In this document: one piece after another, positions 12,221-24,000 of the stretch
Numbering within the stretch: position 1 is the stretch's first letter
Layout of the letters: every line of letters begins with the position of its first letter
Source of the DNA: Thozetella sp. PMI_491
Lineage: Eukaryota > Ascomycota > Sordariomycetes > Chaetosphaeriales > Chaetosphaeriaceae
NCBI GenBank assembly: GCA_021432635.1
Contig: MU270032.1
Coordinates: forward strand, 558,001 to 622,000
Direction: 5' to 3'
DNA length: 64,000 nucleotides
Translations under genes and position numbers: made by a program
The notes under the pieces: generated by a model
What the model was told of the DNA's origin: nothing
Database searches by the model: none
Seen by the model: the letters and a program-made list of their open reading frames with translations, nothing else

Positions 12221-13882
12221 TTACTCCTTCGCGCTTCTCCAATTGTCTAGTTCCGCTGCCTCTTCCATGGACTTTGTCAAGTCAACAATCCAGTCCCTCA
12301 TGCTGTGATACTCTCCATGGGCGCCGTCCGTCCAGTGCGAGTAGCTGAAGATACGGTACTCTCCTTCCTTCACCTGGCCATTCCTGATTCTCTTCCAGAC
12401 CTCCGGCGGGATGATGACGTGTATAAAGTCATCGTTATGCACCGTCCCGTTGCCAACCCAGCAATAGTCATCCCCGGGAGGCCCTTCCTTAGGCGCTCCG
12501 ACGCCGATCTCGATGATCCCCACAATCCTCGTCTGAGAAGTCCCATCGGGCATTTGTTCTGTCCGTGTTTCGTATCTCGCCTCCGGCTCAATTTCCTCGA
12601 GATTGTAGAGATGGTCATCCGTGTCCTCCTTCCAGAGGTCTTGTATCCCCGGAAACCCCCCACCGGCGAAGTGCCAGCCGCCTTTGAACCCGCGCGACAC
12701 GAGCGACATATCCTTGATGTCCTGTGGGATGGGGCCGAGTTCTGCCTCCGCAGCTGCAATCTCCTCCGGCGTGAGAGCTGGGAGGAGGAGATCGGAAGAG
12801 CTTTCAGGACGTTCCTCGGTTTCATCATCCTCTTCCTCGCCCTTTTCTCCACCTAGTTCGGTCTTGAATGCAACTTCCGAGAAGCGGCGGAGCAGATCCG
12901 GCCAGGACATGCCGACGAAGGGGTCAATCTTTCCTCCTTTCTGCTTACGGAGAATGAGCGCTTCCTTAAGCGTGGCTACGGCTCTGCGAGCCTCCGCCGG
13001 ATCAAGAGGTGTGGTCGAGTTGTTTGGTTCAATAGTTGTATCGAAAACCAACTCGTATAGTGCGGGCAGGCCAAGGAAATTGGGGAGGTTCCACTCCTCC
13101 TTCGTCGATGCCACGGCGATGGCATCTCTTGCTGCCTGGCGCTTTCCCAAGTTGACAGCCAAGAGGAAATAGATGTTTAGAGGGAAAATGTGCGAGTGTG
13201 GCTGTGTCGCATCCAACCCAGGGCCCATAGACAACTTAGGGAGCTCCGTGAAGAGCTTCTCGAGGGCCTCGAAAGCCTCCTCGATCGCCTCGCGGGTAGG
13301 GAGCTCGCCTTCGGAGACATGGCAGAGCAACCGAGGGCATATCACATGTATCCACGGATCGCTCGACTCGCGCCACGAGTGTCGAAAAGTTTCCTTGTTG
13401 AAGTTCTCGAGCTTCGGGCCCTCCCTGAAATTAGAGTTGAAGATCCAATCCGTGGCTGTCCAACTATTCAGCTGGAAGAAACCCGGGTTGGAAATATCGT
13501 ATTCTGGCTTCTTGGCTTTTTCGATGATGGCCCGAACCTTTGCTTCCTTGTCGGGGCTGGTCGCATCTTCCCAAGGCAGCTTCACGGGCCGTGCGCCCGA
13601 GTAATGCCAGATCAGCTCGAGCTCCTGGAGAAAGTGCGGAGAGTCCGTCGACATAATTGGACAGGCCCCGAAGAAGGCTTGGAGCAAATCGTCTCCTGCC
13701 TCTTTCTCTCCGCTGAGGGCACAGAGCACATAGAGGTAGGCAATGTCTCCCCAAGCATCCTCGGATGTGCCGTCAAAAAGGGTGTCGCGGTTAAGGATCT
13801 TGGTCTTGGTTTTGATCGTTGCTTCCGGCATATTCCAGGCCCAGTTGGCAAAGCGCTGGATATTGTAATTGTCCCAAGCCAT
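12221..13882 (-). CDS. Hypothetical protein, 553 aa, single exon
   Basis: The open frame extends further upstream, but its extension begins at a TTG. The first ATG is at 13882 and is used here. The protein is soluble, rich in Trp, Glu and Pro, with no signal peptide. The N-terminal half looks helical (AWGDIAYLYVLCALSG, YFLLAVNLGKRQAARDAI) and may be repeat-like. A Glu/Asp/Ser-rich linker follows at about residues 350-375. The C-terminal part has a more globular beta-rich character with GYCWVGNGT-like and SYSHWTDGAHGEYHSM segments. I do not recognise the family. It lies tail-to-tail with the MFS gene and follows the aminotransferase gene on the same strand. Confidence 0.75.
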   Translation of the reverse strand: MAWDNYNIQRFANWAWNMPEATIKTKTKILNRDTLFDGTSEDAWGDIAYLYVLCALSGEKEAGDDLLQAFFGACPIMSTDSPHFLQELELIWHYSGARPVKLPWEDATSPDKEAKVRAIIEKAKKPEYDISNPGFFQLNSWTATDWIFNSNFREGPKLENFNKETFRHSWRESSDPWIHVICPRLLCHVSEGELPTREAIEEAFEALEKLFTELPKLSMGPGLDATQPHSHIFPLNIYFLLAVNLGKRQAARDAIAVASTKEEWNLPNFLGLPALYELVFDTTIEPNNSTTPLDPAEARRAVATLKEALILRKQKGGKIDPFVGMSWPDLLRRFSEVAFKTELGGEKGEEEDDETEERPESSSDLLLPALTPEEIAAAEAELGPIPQDIKDMSLVSRGFKGGWHFAGGGFPGIQDLWKEDTDDHLYNLEEIEPEARYETRTEQMPDGTSQTRIVGIIEIGVGAPKEGPPGDDYCWVGNGTVHNDDFIHVIIPPEVWKRIRNGQVKEGEYRIFSYSHWTDGAHGEYHSMRDWIVDLTKSMEEAAELDNWRSAKE

Positions 13883-14244
13883 AGTGTCTATAGGATAGAA
13901 TAGGAGAATCACTGGAATGGATGTCTGAGATGTTCTGGGCGGCAAAGTGGTAGTTAGATGAGACAGGACGAGGTGCTTTTAAGCATTCTGGCCCCCTGTA
14001 GAACTTGTGGGGTCGTGCCTGGTAGCCTAATGCTAAGCGAATGCTGTGCCATTCTCGGGCTCAAATGGCCACTTAGACACCCAGCCAAGCCTCTCAGACC
14101 CACTAGACTTCAGGCAGAAAACCCCTACTACAACTTACTTGAGAATTCATCTCTCCTTAAACATATGGGAGCCTGCTCACGCACAAAATAGGAAAGGGGA
14201 CCTTTGGATCGACCCGTATTGAGCATTGTCATAGTTAGACCGGG
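13883..14244. other. Short intergenic region
   Basis: Separates two minus-strand genes: promoter of the 553-aa protein and 3' flank of the aminotransferase. No further element was seen. Confidence 0.5.
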
Positions 14245-15937
14245 CTAGTCAAAGCAGAGCAGCGATTTTACTCTTCGCCATGGCCCTCCTTTCTCGGTCT
14301 TGTCAGCCGTCGTGGTACCCTTCCACCGCTCTGTATCCATCGATGCTCCGTCGCTAGCTTCGGTCTGCGTTAAATCTACAGGTGGATACACCCGACCCGT
14401 AGAATCAAGCCTTCCGAGGCCGGCCTTCAATCGCCGCACTGCAAGCTGCATCTGCACGAGCGGGAGGGTGTGGGTGAGCCGGAACGTGCCTGCGATGGGG
14501 GAAACTGAGAGCTACACATGTCGTCAGTGCGGAACCGCAAAGGGCCGGACACATCGCTTACCTCTCCGTAGCTGAGGAACACACCCGCCTCTCGGGCGAG
14601 ATACAGGCAGAGTTTCTTTTCCCGGCTCTCCTCAGGGTCGTACCCTGGGAAGTACTGCAACCAGCTGGAGAGATCGACCAAAAAGAATACCCCCGAATTC
14701 GCTGGAATGAAAGGGATCTCCGCCCTTGCGAGGAGTGAGGTCACCGCGCTGTAGCTACTAGCCAGTCGCTCCTTATAAAGCCGAATGAACTGATCCACTC
14801 GATCAGTGTCGTTGATAAAGTGGGAGAAGAAGTCTCCTGAAAACCGGGGCACCCAGTTTAATAGTCTTGAGCCTGTTATTTAGAAATAATCGACGGTATA
14901 TAGGAGGGTACCACGTACGCCATGCGCCGGCACGTATTCCACAGCACCGGATTCCGGGTCACTAAAAATCCTAGCCGAAGACCACCGTATCCGAAGTCTT
15001 TGCTAGCCCCGTACATGCAGTGGATGTTATCCATGTAGACATCGTTCGCTGGATCCTCTTTAAGAGTGAGGATGCTCGTAAAGGTATCCATGCCACGCCC
15101 TGGACTGGGAAAGCAGGAGAGGGCGTAGATCTCGTCAGACAGCAGATGAAGCCTGTGGCGCCCGCAGAACCGAGCAAGAGCCGTCAGTGATTCGGGAGAA
15201 TAGCAGCGACCTACCGGATTGGAGGGGTTGCAGAGAAGAAACGCCTTGACTTTGACGCCCCGCTGTTCACTCTTTGTGAGCTCTTGCTCGCATCGCTGCA
15301 TAAGTTCGCCGCAGTAGTCGGAAGAAAATTGATTGGATATGTCTCCAGTAGAAACCATGACTACCTTGAGCCTGCTCCGACCCGATAGGTCGATTTGGAA
15401 CATGCTGTAGGTCGGGGTGAGAAGCATGATGCCCTCGCCCTCATCGCACATGTTGAAGGCCATGATATCGATAAGGGATGTCACGCCGGCAGTGACGAAG
15501 ACCTGACTAGGTTGGATGGCCGTAGCAGGGTTGAAGTGACGATTCATAAACTTGCTAACTCCGGCCGCGAGCTCTGCATCACACCTCGATCAGCTAGACA
15601 GTTACAGCCCGAAATGGACTCACACTTGCATACCTGGAGGGCCAACAACCGGTCCATACTCGGGGGCTAACAAGGTCTGACATGCCATTAGAGTTCTGCC
15701 GTGGGACCAACCTTGATACATGCTGTATCCCTCCATGAATTCGTCAATGGCAGCCTTTGTCACGTCTTCCATCAGGTAGTTTTCTGCGCCAGCCAAGTCT
15801 AACATCCCGTCGGGGCAGCTGACCGGGTCGTAGCGTGGGACATCATCAATTGCCCTCTCTAAGTCAATCATCTTCCCCAGTTCCAGCGCAGAAAGGGCGC
15901 GCGCAGAGGGCATCAGCCTCCGCTCCGTATTATACAT
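14245..15937 (-). CDS. ACC-synthase-like PLP-dependent aminotransferase
   Basis: Exons are 15937-15634, 15573-14919, 14865-14562 and 14511-14245, 509 residues with all phases agreeing. It is a fold type I class I/II aminotransferase. The PLP-binding features are NPSNP (218-222), DEIY (248-251), and the Schiff-base lysine in GASKDFG (Lys293), followed by GGLRLGF (Arg301). NRHFNPA and the early LDLAGAENYLMED segment resemble 1-aminocyclopropane-1-carboxylate synthase-like proteins. Fungal members of this group often act in secondary metabolism, not in ethylene formation, so the reaction is unknown. The first intron has an alternative donor (GTGTGA) and acceptor pair that would change one or two residues only. 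All catalytic motifs appear intact. Confidence 0.85.
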
Positions 15938-16937
15938 TTTGGCTAGGCGGCGGTTTGACGGGCCTTCAGGGTTGCGTCTGAACGCTGCACCGCTGCCAAG
16001 GCAGCGTCGGTGGAACAGATGGGGAAAAATATTCCCTGTATCGAAATCCGTCGCTGGTCACGAATTGAGGGGCGGCCCCTACTTATTCTTTACCCTGACA
16101 TACGGCGACAGTGGGCTTATCTCGTGGATTGTGCACAGATCAGATGAGGAGTTGGGATCCCGGTGTGGTGGGATTCTAGATTGAGCTTAGTGTCCCGTGA
16201 CCAAGCAGTGCTGAGGCGATAGTGCTTTGCCGCGAGGCCCTTTGCACAGTGTCTCGGCCAATTTTAGTGCAACATTGCTGGAAACCCTGCCATCCTCTGA
16301 CCATCCCTTCTTTTACGTTGCCCACTGGAATCGAAGGATCGTGGATCTCGATAGGATCTCCAACTCTCTGGGGTCCTCGGCAATATTTATCCGGCTAAGG
16401 ACTTTATCATAAGTTGGACCGTGAGAGGACCAAGTGCACTTGTTGGAGATATTATCCGTAAACTTTTCTAGCGGTAGGAAACGCATGTCGCTAGGACTGT
16501 TGTGAATAGTGCGCCCACTTTGGTCCCATTACCAAGATACTCGCTGCGAGCGGGATCGTCTCAGCGGTTGTGCTTAGGGCATCTCTGGCTGTCAGAGTAG
16601 ACATACCGGGGTTACTGTCTTGGATTTGACATTAGTGCGGTAATAAAACGTTTGCAATTGTCACGCCTGCATATTTCAGTTCTCATACCAGCAACTAACT
16701 CCTCATATTCAAGTGAGTGATTCTTTCCTTCAAAGAATTCTTTATTGAACTATTCCAAAAACCTCTGCTATTATTTATCAGGACCGGTCGATACGATCCT
16801 TTCAGCCCACCCAGACCATTGTACCCATCGATAACCCAAACGCCGTACCAACCGCCATAGCTGAAATGACGGGCGGGCTATCCGGTAGCCCTCGTATAAA
16901 TAGGTAGAAATTCTCATTGCTAGATACAAGCCAGAGC
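15938..16937. other. Intergenic between divergent aminotransferase and P450 genes
   Basis: Likely holds the promoters of both genes. No tandem repeat or known operator stands out. The 16-mer at 16773-16788 also occurs at 11820-11835 but may be chance. Confidence 0.5.
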
Positions 16938-18915
16938 ATGGTTCTTCTATATACCCCCCTTCAGGAACTCTATTCACCCCTAAATTCGGATGAGTTATTT
17001 GAGCTGCTCTCTGTCTATCGTGCTGCTGTCTCTCGCGCCGTATCTTCCATAGAAAGTGCCGTCAAAACCGATTGGCATCACGACAGCCGGCCAAGTCATA
17101 CTTCCTTAGTACTGACTGCTTTCGTATTCATCATTATTGTGCGAATAGCATGGGGCCCTCCGTTTCCATATGGCTCTCCAAAGTTATTACCTGGGAGCTA
17201 CCCCATTTTTTGCGCATTGCGATTCTTCTCACACCGAGGAGATTTCCTCCAAGATGGGTGTCACAAAAGTGAAACTGAACATTTTAGCTTTTATTGTGGC
17301 AAACGCCGTGTTGTTGGTCTTTCTAGTCTTGATGGCCGAAAAACCTTCTTTGAATCGAAGGATCTAAGTCTCGTAGAGGGGTGAGTGGTCTAAAGGGAGA
17401 AAAGGGACGAATAGTAACGTAGAGGATGACTACTATCGCAGAGAAGCTACACTTTTGCACAGCCTTCCAGGATCCCAACGCGTCGATATGTCGATATTCT
17501 ACAAAAGAATTTCCCGGTTACAATCCTGAGTGAGCCTGAATAAACATATTCCGGTTCTTATTGGCGATACTTCCCAGGCACTACGCCAAATCGTTACTCG
17601 AAGCAACACGGGCAATCTGTTAGACCCGTTCGACGATATATGTCGCATCGCATATCAGTTCTTAGTCCGCGCTGCGGGTCCTGCAGAGATTGCAGAGTCT
17701 CCCGAAGTGCAGGCCAGAATACTGGATTGCCTATTGCGGGTCGAGGAGGCCAAATCTGCTGCATATATTATCTTTCCATGGTTACCAACTCCGGCTCGTT
17801 TGAAACAGGTGATCGCCTGCGCGAAAATCTACATGATTCTCAATGGAGTGGCCCGTAATAGGAGTGGACGGCAAAAACAAGATGATGCTTTGCAGTTTTT
17901 GCTGGATCGTGGCGACAATAAGTTTCAAATTGTGGCGGTAAGAATTCCTGCAGGCTTCTTTTAGACCCCGAAAAGAAGCGTCTACAATATACTTTTTCTG
18001 CGCCCAAATCAAGCTGTTGAAGAGAAGGCAAAATCACAGAGTCTCGTCACAAAATCAGCACAGAGGTATTGCTCATGACTAGTCATCAGTCTACCTTTGC
18101 CACATTCTTCGCTACCCACCTAAATCTCGGTATTATGACTTCATGGACGCTCTGCTATATCGCCGCCGATAGGTACTGGTATAACCAGGTGCAGCATGAA
18201 GTTGACACGGCCCTTGCCAAGTTTCGAACTAGCAAGGACCAGGCTCCAGCAGCTATCTTGGCTGGATTGACAGCAGAGCAATGGGAATTGGAATTTCCTT
18301 TAATCGACTTGTGTCTCAAAGACTGTCTTCGGATCCAAAATCGCAGCTGCGCATTCCGCAAAAATGTGGGTTGGAGCGATGTGAAAATTGGAAAATCGGG
18401 AGAGTTTATACCGAGGGATGTATATGCGGTCAGTTTCACCCATCTTGGATAATCCTAATTGTGATGTTCGGTTCCATTTCGCAATTTCTCGTGATACGTT
18501 GCCGTTAACTCCAGCTCCACGTCGACGCCATACACCACAACCCAGGTATCTACAAAAACCCTTCAAAATGGGATCCTGGTCGATATCTTCCTGGACGTTG
18601 CGAGGATAAAAAGGTGCAGCTAGGATATCTCGGCTGGGGCGTGGGGGGTCATCCATGCCTAGGCAAACGAGTAAGGTTGCCAGGTGCAAAGACATAGTTA
18701 ACATTGACGATAAGTTTCCTGACTGTTTACAGCTCGCCAAGCTGGAAGTGTCGATCATTGTGGCTCTCTTCTTTGCAATGTTCGAATTCCATCTCTGCGA
18801 TACCCAGGGTAATCCAATAAGCGATACTCCTCCCGTGGATAGAAGTAGGATATCACCTTGCAAGCCGGACATTCCAATGAGGCTGAAATACAAGCTACGA
18901 CATCGACAGGAATAA
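16938..18915 (+). pseudogene. Cytochrome P450, interrupted by one in-frame TGA
   Basis: Exons are 16938-17380, 17442-17937, 18090-18428, 18515-18670 and 18733-18915. All four introns keep phase, giving 538 codons. A membrane anchor near residues 55-70 precedes the proline hinge PPFPYG. The K-helix region reads LIDLCLKDCLRIQ, with Asp in place of the usual Glu of ExxR. The haem loop is GWGVGGHPCLGKR with Cys474. Codon 177 (17527-17529) is TGA inside an otherwise coherent stretch (RLQS, stop, VSLNKHIPV). No GT-AG combination removes only this stop. The gene is therefore probably recently inactivated, or the base is a sequence error. The Asp-for-Glu change may be normal for its subfamily. The substrate is unknown; the neighbours suggest secondary metabolism. 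Confidence 0.8.
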
Positions 18916-19436
18916 ATCTTTTGAAGTATATTAGGCTCCCATTTTAACCTTAGTCACGTCGGCAGCAATTCCACTTTCGTCTATTCGTATCTTAATGCCG
19001 TGGATCCAATGGCCCAAGAGTGAGTGAGAGATATCGCCTTGCCCGGAACAAATCGTGGGTTGAATTATACCCCAGCTGCAGCACCTTCTCGCCACAGTCC
19101 ATTGGACTTGGCCCCCAAGCAAGGAAGGCGTATGGAATGTCTATGAGCGTTTCCATTCGCTCGGCATACTCGTATTTGCCCCGCATTTTCTCGACCCCTG
19201 CACAAGCTAATCCCATTCAGGAATTTTAATGAGAAGCTCTGTAGGGCTTGTGTGGTGTAGCCCAAAAGTAAGCCTTCTTTTCCACGGAGAGAGTCCCCAA
19301 GGACATCGCATCGGTTGCAGCCATCGCTAAAAATTCTCATCGTCGATACAGCTCTCATAGTCTCAGGGGCAAATTTACACTTCTAAAACCAAAGTCCCTC
19401 CGTTCCGCGTCGCTTGCCTGCATGCCCTAGCGCGAG
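18916..19436. other. Intergenic between P450 and regulator
   Basis: No gene is seen. It is presumably the promoter of the zinc-cluster gene starting at 19437. Confidence 0.5.
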
Positions 19437-21055
19437 ATGACGAGAAAGAGGAAACCGCACACGAAATCTCAGACAGGATGTTACACCTGCAAGTATGGCA
19501 GACCTGATCAGGCACAGCAGCATTTCTACCGGTAGCTGACTTCTGGCCCTGCAGGAAACGGCGGATCAAGTGTGATGAGACACGACCGCACTGTGAAAAC
19601 TGTTCCCGCAGCCGGAAAGAATGTGGCGGCTATCCCACCATAGGGAGGGCTGCCCAACCGACTACCTCCTGGTCGGAGCTTATAGGAGCCAACAGTATCA
19701 TACCTGGCCTACGTACCGGCCGTACCGGTCGAGAGGGTAGAGCGCTCGAGTTTTTCCAATACGTAGTCGCGCCAAGCTTCTCCCTCTATCCGGATCACCG
19801 GTTCTGGGCAGAGTCAGTCCATGTAGCGTCGCTCCAGGATCCCGCCGCCCGCCATGCAGTTATTGCTATTAGCTCCCTAGTGGAGCAGCTGAGGGCCGAA
19901 AGCGCCGGTCTGGGGGTCCCCATAATTGGTCGGTTTGCTCTGGCACATTACAATCGTGCCCTGGCAAGCTTGGCCTTGCGTCAGGCCGACATCACTTCTA
20001 CGCTCGTTCTATGCCTGCTGTTTATGTGCATCGAAAGTCTAATCGGCAACTCAGCTGGTGTTTTTGAGCATTGCCGGCACGGAGTTGCGATTATAAACTC
20101 TGCTCAGCTCACGACCTGGGCACAGGAGCATCTCATACCCCTCTTTGTCCGGCAGTCGACCCTCCCAGGGTTATTCGGGGTCGAGTCAGTACCTACCGTC
20201 AACGTCGCCCCGACGATTTGGACACCAACTGGCACATTTGACCAACTTCTTCTAATCCTTGATCTCCTCGCCGCCCGCACATGTCCCCTCTTCCGAGCCT
20301 CGACCCCATATAGAATCGGAGATCAGTACCAGGAACCCTTTCCCGAGCAACTATGTCTAGAGCAATACCACGTCTCAAATTCGATACACCAGTGGCTTCT
20401 AGACTTTTCTGATTTCCAGCAAGACAATCCACCCACGACCAGAGAGATGCGATGTGCCTATATATGCGCTCATTTAAAGGGACTCGGTGCCAAGACCTGG
20501 CTTGATAACCTTCTCTCCAAAACTGAGATGGAGTACGATGACGACCTACCTTTTTTCCGGCGGACGGTACAACTGGCCGAAGAGATGATTTATATCATAC
20601 AGCCAGGGACCTCTTTGACGCCGAAGTTCTCATTCGACTTAGGGCATATTTTCTACCTTTGGGTAGTCGTCATGAAATGCCGCTCCCTGAACGTACGTCG
20701 CGCGGCCCTAGGAGCCATGGATACACTGGCCATTAAGAGCGAAGGCCTTTGGAATTATCTAATCTTTCGTGCTATCGGCAAGAGATGCATTGAGCTTGAA
20801 CATGGCATCGACCTTGACGCATTTGACAAAGGGGAGGTCCCGAGCGCGCGTGCAAACGTTCCACCGACCGATTCCAGGATTCGGGAGGTGGATTTCACGA
20901 AGGCAAAAACACGAATGGTGCCAGACGAGGAAGGGAATATTATTGTGCAGATGAGATTTGACTTCATCTGTATCAAGTCTAGTCGGCCTGGGGTGATGCG
21001 GGAATGGATTAAGGTGTCTGTCATCGACCAGCTGCAGCGGATTGTCGCTACCTGA
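19437..21055 (+). CDS. Zn2Cys6 fungal-type transcription factor
   Basis: Exons are 19437-19492 and 19555-21055, 518 residues. The 62-nt intron (GTATGG...GCAG, branch AGCTGAC) splits the zinc cluster between its second Cys and the following Lys, a common place in this family. The binuclear cluster reads CYTCKKRRIKC, then CENCSRSRKEC, giving the full six-cysteine pattern near residues 15-42. The remainder is a long alpha-helical region of the kind seen in fungal-specific regulatory domains, without a recognisable effector site. It follows the P450 on the same strand and may control the local metabolic genes; that is an inference from position only. Further introns in exon 2 are not needed. Confidence 0.85.
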
Positions 21056-24000
21056 AACAGATGTAGATCTATGAATGGACATCGGGCCCATAAATTGAGC
21101 TAGAAATTGAAGCTCTGTCCTGAATATTCTTCAATCCCTTGTATGCATCACTATCAGCCCATTATTGATCGTCAAAGATGACTAGTTATCTCACCTCGAG
21201 TTGTTAGGGAGGATCGCTCGAGACGCGCAACTAGGCCGCCACTTGATAGACAGATGAGCAACAAAAGATAGTTTCTTTTTAATAGGAGAAGTAAGAAGAG
21301 ATATGATAGCCCTTTGTAGATGTCTCGACCGGAGAATATTGCAAATCTACGCCAGAAGCTACTCAGCCTAGCACGCTGTGGTCTGAGCTCGAATACTAGC
21401 GGGGGTCTCGACGCTGGGAGAGCGGAGACGGCAACTTCCTGAAGTATCGAGACCACTAGATTAGTTAGTGAGGTGTAGTAGCTATACATCTATTCTGCTG
21501 CTACCGGACAACTATTTCCTGATGAGGGTGCTACCATACCATACCATCACAGCCAGCCACTTTCGCTAGCGATTTCTCCTCAAACAACAACAGTCAAGTA
21601 GCTCAAGCAGAGAAGAAAAGAGCCCTCGAGACAGATATAATTATCTAGACTATTCCAAATCCAAGTTCAAGGGTCATTACGGAGCTTACGCTCGATTCTT
21701 CGTGCCCATAACCAATGGCCTCAGAGTCCCCTCCTTGTCGTATCTCTATAGCAGAGCTAGCTCGCGAGGCCTTGCGTCAGATCTAAAGTTTTTCTGGACC
21801 CATAGGATCCTCGCTGTGGCCATCTATCTATATGGGTATGGATGTGTGGGCGCCAGCCAGCCACACTGAGCGCTCCTTCATCAATAATATATAATAAGAC
21901 CATCAGTACCTGCTTTCCCCTGGTAGCCCCAGGTGTAATAATCATACATCTAACTACGGTTTGAGTAGGTTTAGCTTCACTTATACTGTCGGTATTACTG
22001 ATAATACAAAGCCTGCTACTTCTAGGGGCTGTAATAGCTATAGACGACATGTCACGGGAGTAGCTTAAATAGAAGTCCCCCTTTATTCTACTCTTTTTCT
22101 ATGGGTTTACAGACGGGTTTATACCCCCCGAGACGCTGGGGACAAGACAGATCGAAGACTTGGCAGAGCACTCACCTACAGCTACGCTTGGATCAAGCGG
22201 TGGAATTCCAATACGTCAATCATTCAAGAACCATATGTAGGACACCAACCCTGCTTCTATAATTTCTAGGGACTGCTTTAGAGATTAGGCACGCAGCACT
22301 TATCAGTAGTACCAAACGGATTCCACCAAGGTGGCGAATAGCAGCCCTCGTCCCAAAAGACTGAGTGGGTACCGCCCGGACAGTCAGAATCACCGTTATG
22401 ACAGAACCCATATTTATTTGGCGCCCCTTCGTCCTCGCATCTCACTGTGGCCATACCTCCTACTCATCAGTTAGTACTATTAGTTCTTAGTCGTGTGGTA
22501 CGTAAGAACAGACCGGAGACGGCGAGGCTAGAGAGGTTGTTAATAACAGTTACTAGTCTGCCTCTGAGTAGCATACCTTAGAATCAAGCTGATGATAGCA
22601 AATTTCATCTTGAGCGACCAAGTTATCTCGTTCTGAATCGTAAATGTAGACTCTTTGAATGCATGGACAAAAGTCCCAAGAAGAATTATATAGTCCACGG
22701 ATTCAGAAGAAACGGGGTAGCTGGATGAACGATGGAGCTATTCGTAATTTGAGACACAGCCGCGGAGCTGCAGCCCGATCGTCGTTCAAATTGCTCACAT
22801 GACCGATGTTTACGAATGCTATACAGAAAAAGAGGCATGTTTTAGACAGCGCTGTCGATCTTCATGACAAGCCGCATGTCTGATCATTACTTTTAGCATT
22901 GATTCTTGGTTGACATTTCTTGCCTGCTAAAGAAGAATTATTCAAATAATGCCGCGTCGGCATGTCCCTATCTGAGGTATTCTTGTTCCAGTATATAAAA
23001 CGATAGACTAGCACGCGTTGACTGTAATTGTCTTTCTGGCTACCTGAAGCTTCATATTACGACCTGATCCTCTTCATATAGCTCCCCAAAGTCGCCCAAG
23101 AAGCTGTCGATTTGCAGAGCATCGCTGGTGAGCGGTAGTGCTGGCTGTGCCTGTCTCAGGGCAATGTCACGGATCTTGACCTATCAAAGCTTGGCCGTTT
23201 AGTGGCGTTGCGGTTGAAATGTTTTCGAATTGGCGCTATTTGGCATTTAAAACATGCACGTAGCCTCCCGTAAGGCTAGTCTCGTCTCGGAAGATTACAT
23301 CGTGTTAGCCGGCCTCTTCCAGCTGGCAACTATGCGCTGAAATACCCCTGACGTTCAAATTTCTCAAGACTGAAAGTAATCACTACTCTATGTATAGCGT
23401 AATTGAGATTCCGGTTCCTTCCGAGGCTGCGAGGCTAGTTAGCTTCGCCCCCCTGGGCCATCTACTGCACCCGGCAGAACTCGGAGCACAGCCCTAACTT
23501 TTGTCTCTGGACTGGGCTCTCCGCAAACGTAATACTTGATCTTAACGTACGATATGCTTGATGAATACTTCATGCCTCATCCTTTTATCTTCCTTCCCCT
23601 CTTCCCCTTTCCTTTCCATTCCATTTGACAGACCATACTCTTGCCAAAACACATAATAGTGCCTTCGTAATTGCATAGGATCGGTGTTAGTGGCGGATTC
23701 AAATGGTATCATTTCGATGAGCGAGTGTCAGCAAGAATATTAACCTAATGAAAAAGCCCCAATGAATTGGCAAGTCCAAGTAGTACTACCGGCCTTGAGA
23801 GCCTCAGTTGCTTTGCCGGATGGCAGCAACACCGGCAGCGAATAGTACAATCTCTCTAATTCCCTACTGAGCCCGATATTTATATGCAGGTCTGGAGTGT
23901 GGCTGCCTCCTCTGGGATAAAATGACGCCGTCGAGAGGTCGCGGTTGATCTGCAACTATAGCTATGAATCTCTGCTTGCGGGTCACCCCTAACGGCCATT

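Noticed and set aside
13883-13945. N-terminal extension of the 553-aa protein
   Set aside because: The extension begins at TTG, not ATG; 13882 is the first ATG.
11820-16788. Identical 16-mer ATTTATCAGGACCGGT at 11820 and 16773
   Set aside because: One 16-bp match within 64 kb is expected fairly often by chance; flanks do not match.
17373-17578. A 200-nt intron that would skip the P450 stop
   Set aside because: A poor donor (GTAGAG) would be needed, and about 65 residues of the expected B/C-helix region would be lost.
23057-23380. Minus-strand gene from two short coding-like fragments
   Set aside because: The frames differ, stops interrupt the upstream part, and no family could be recognised.
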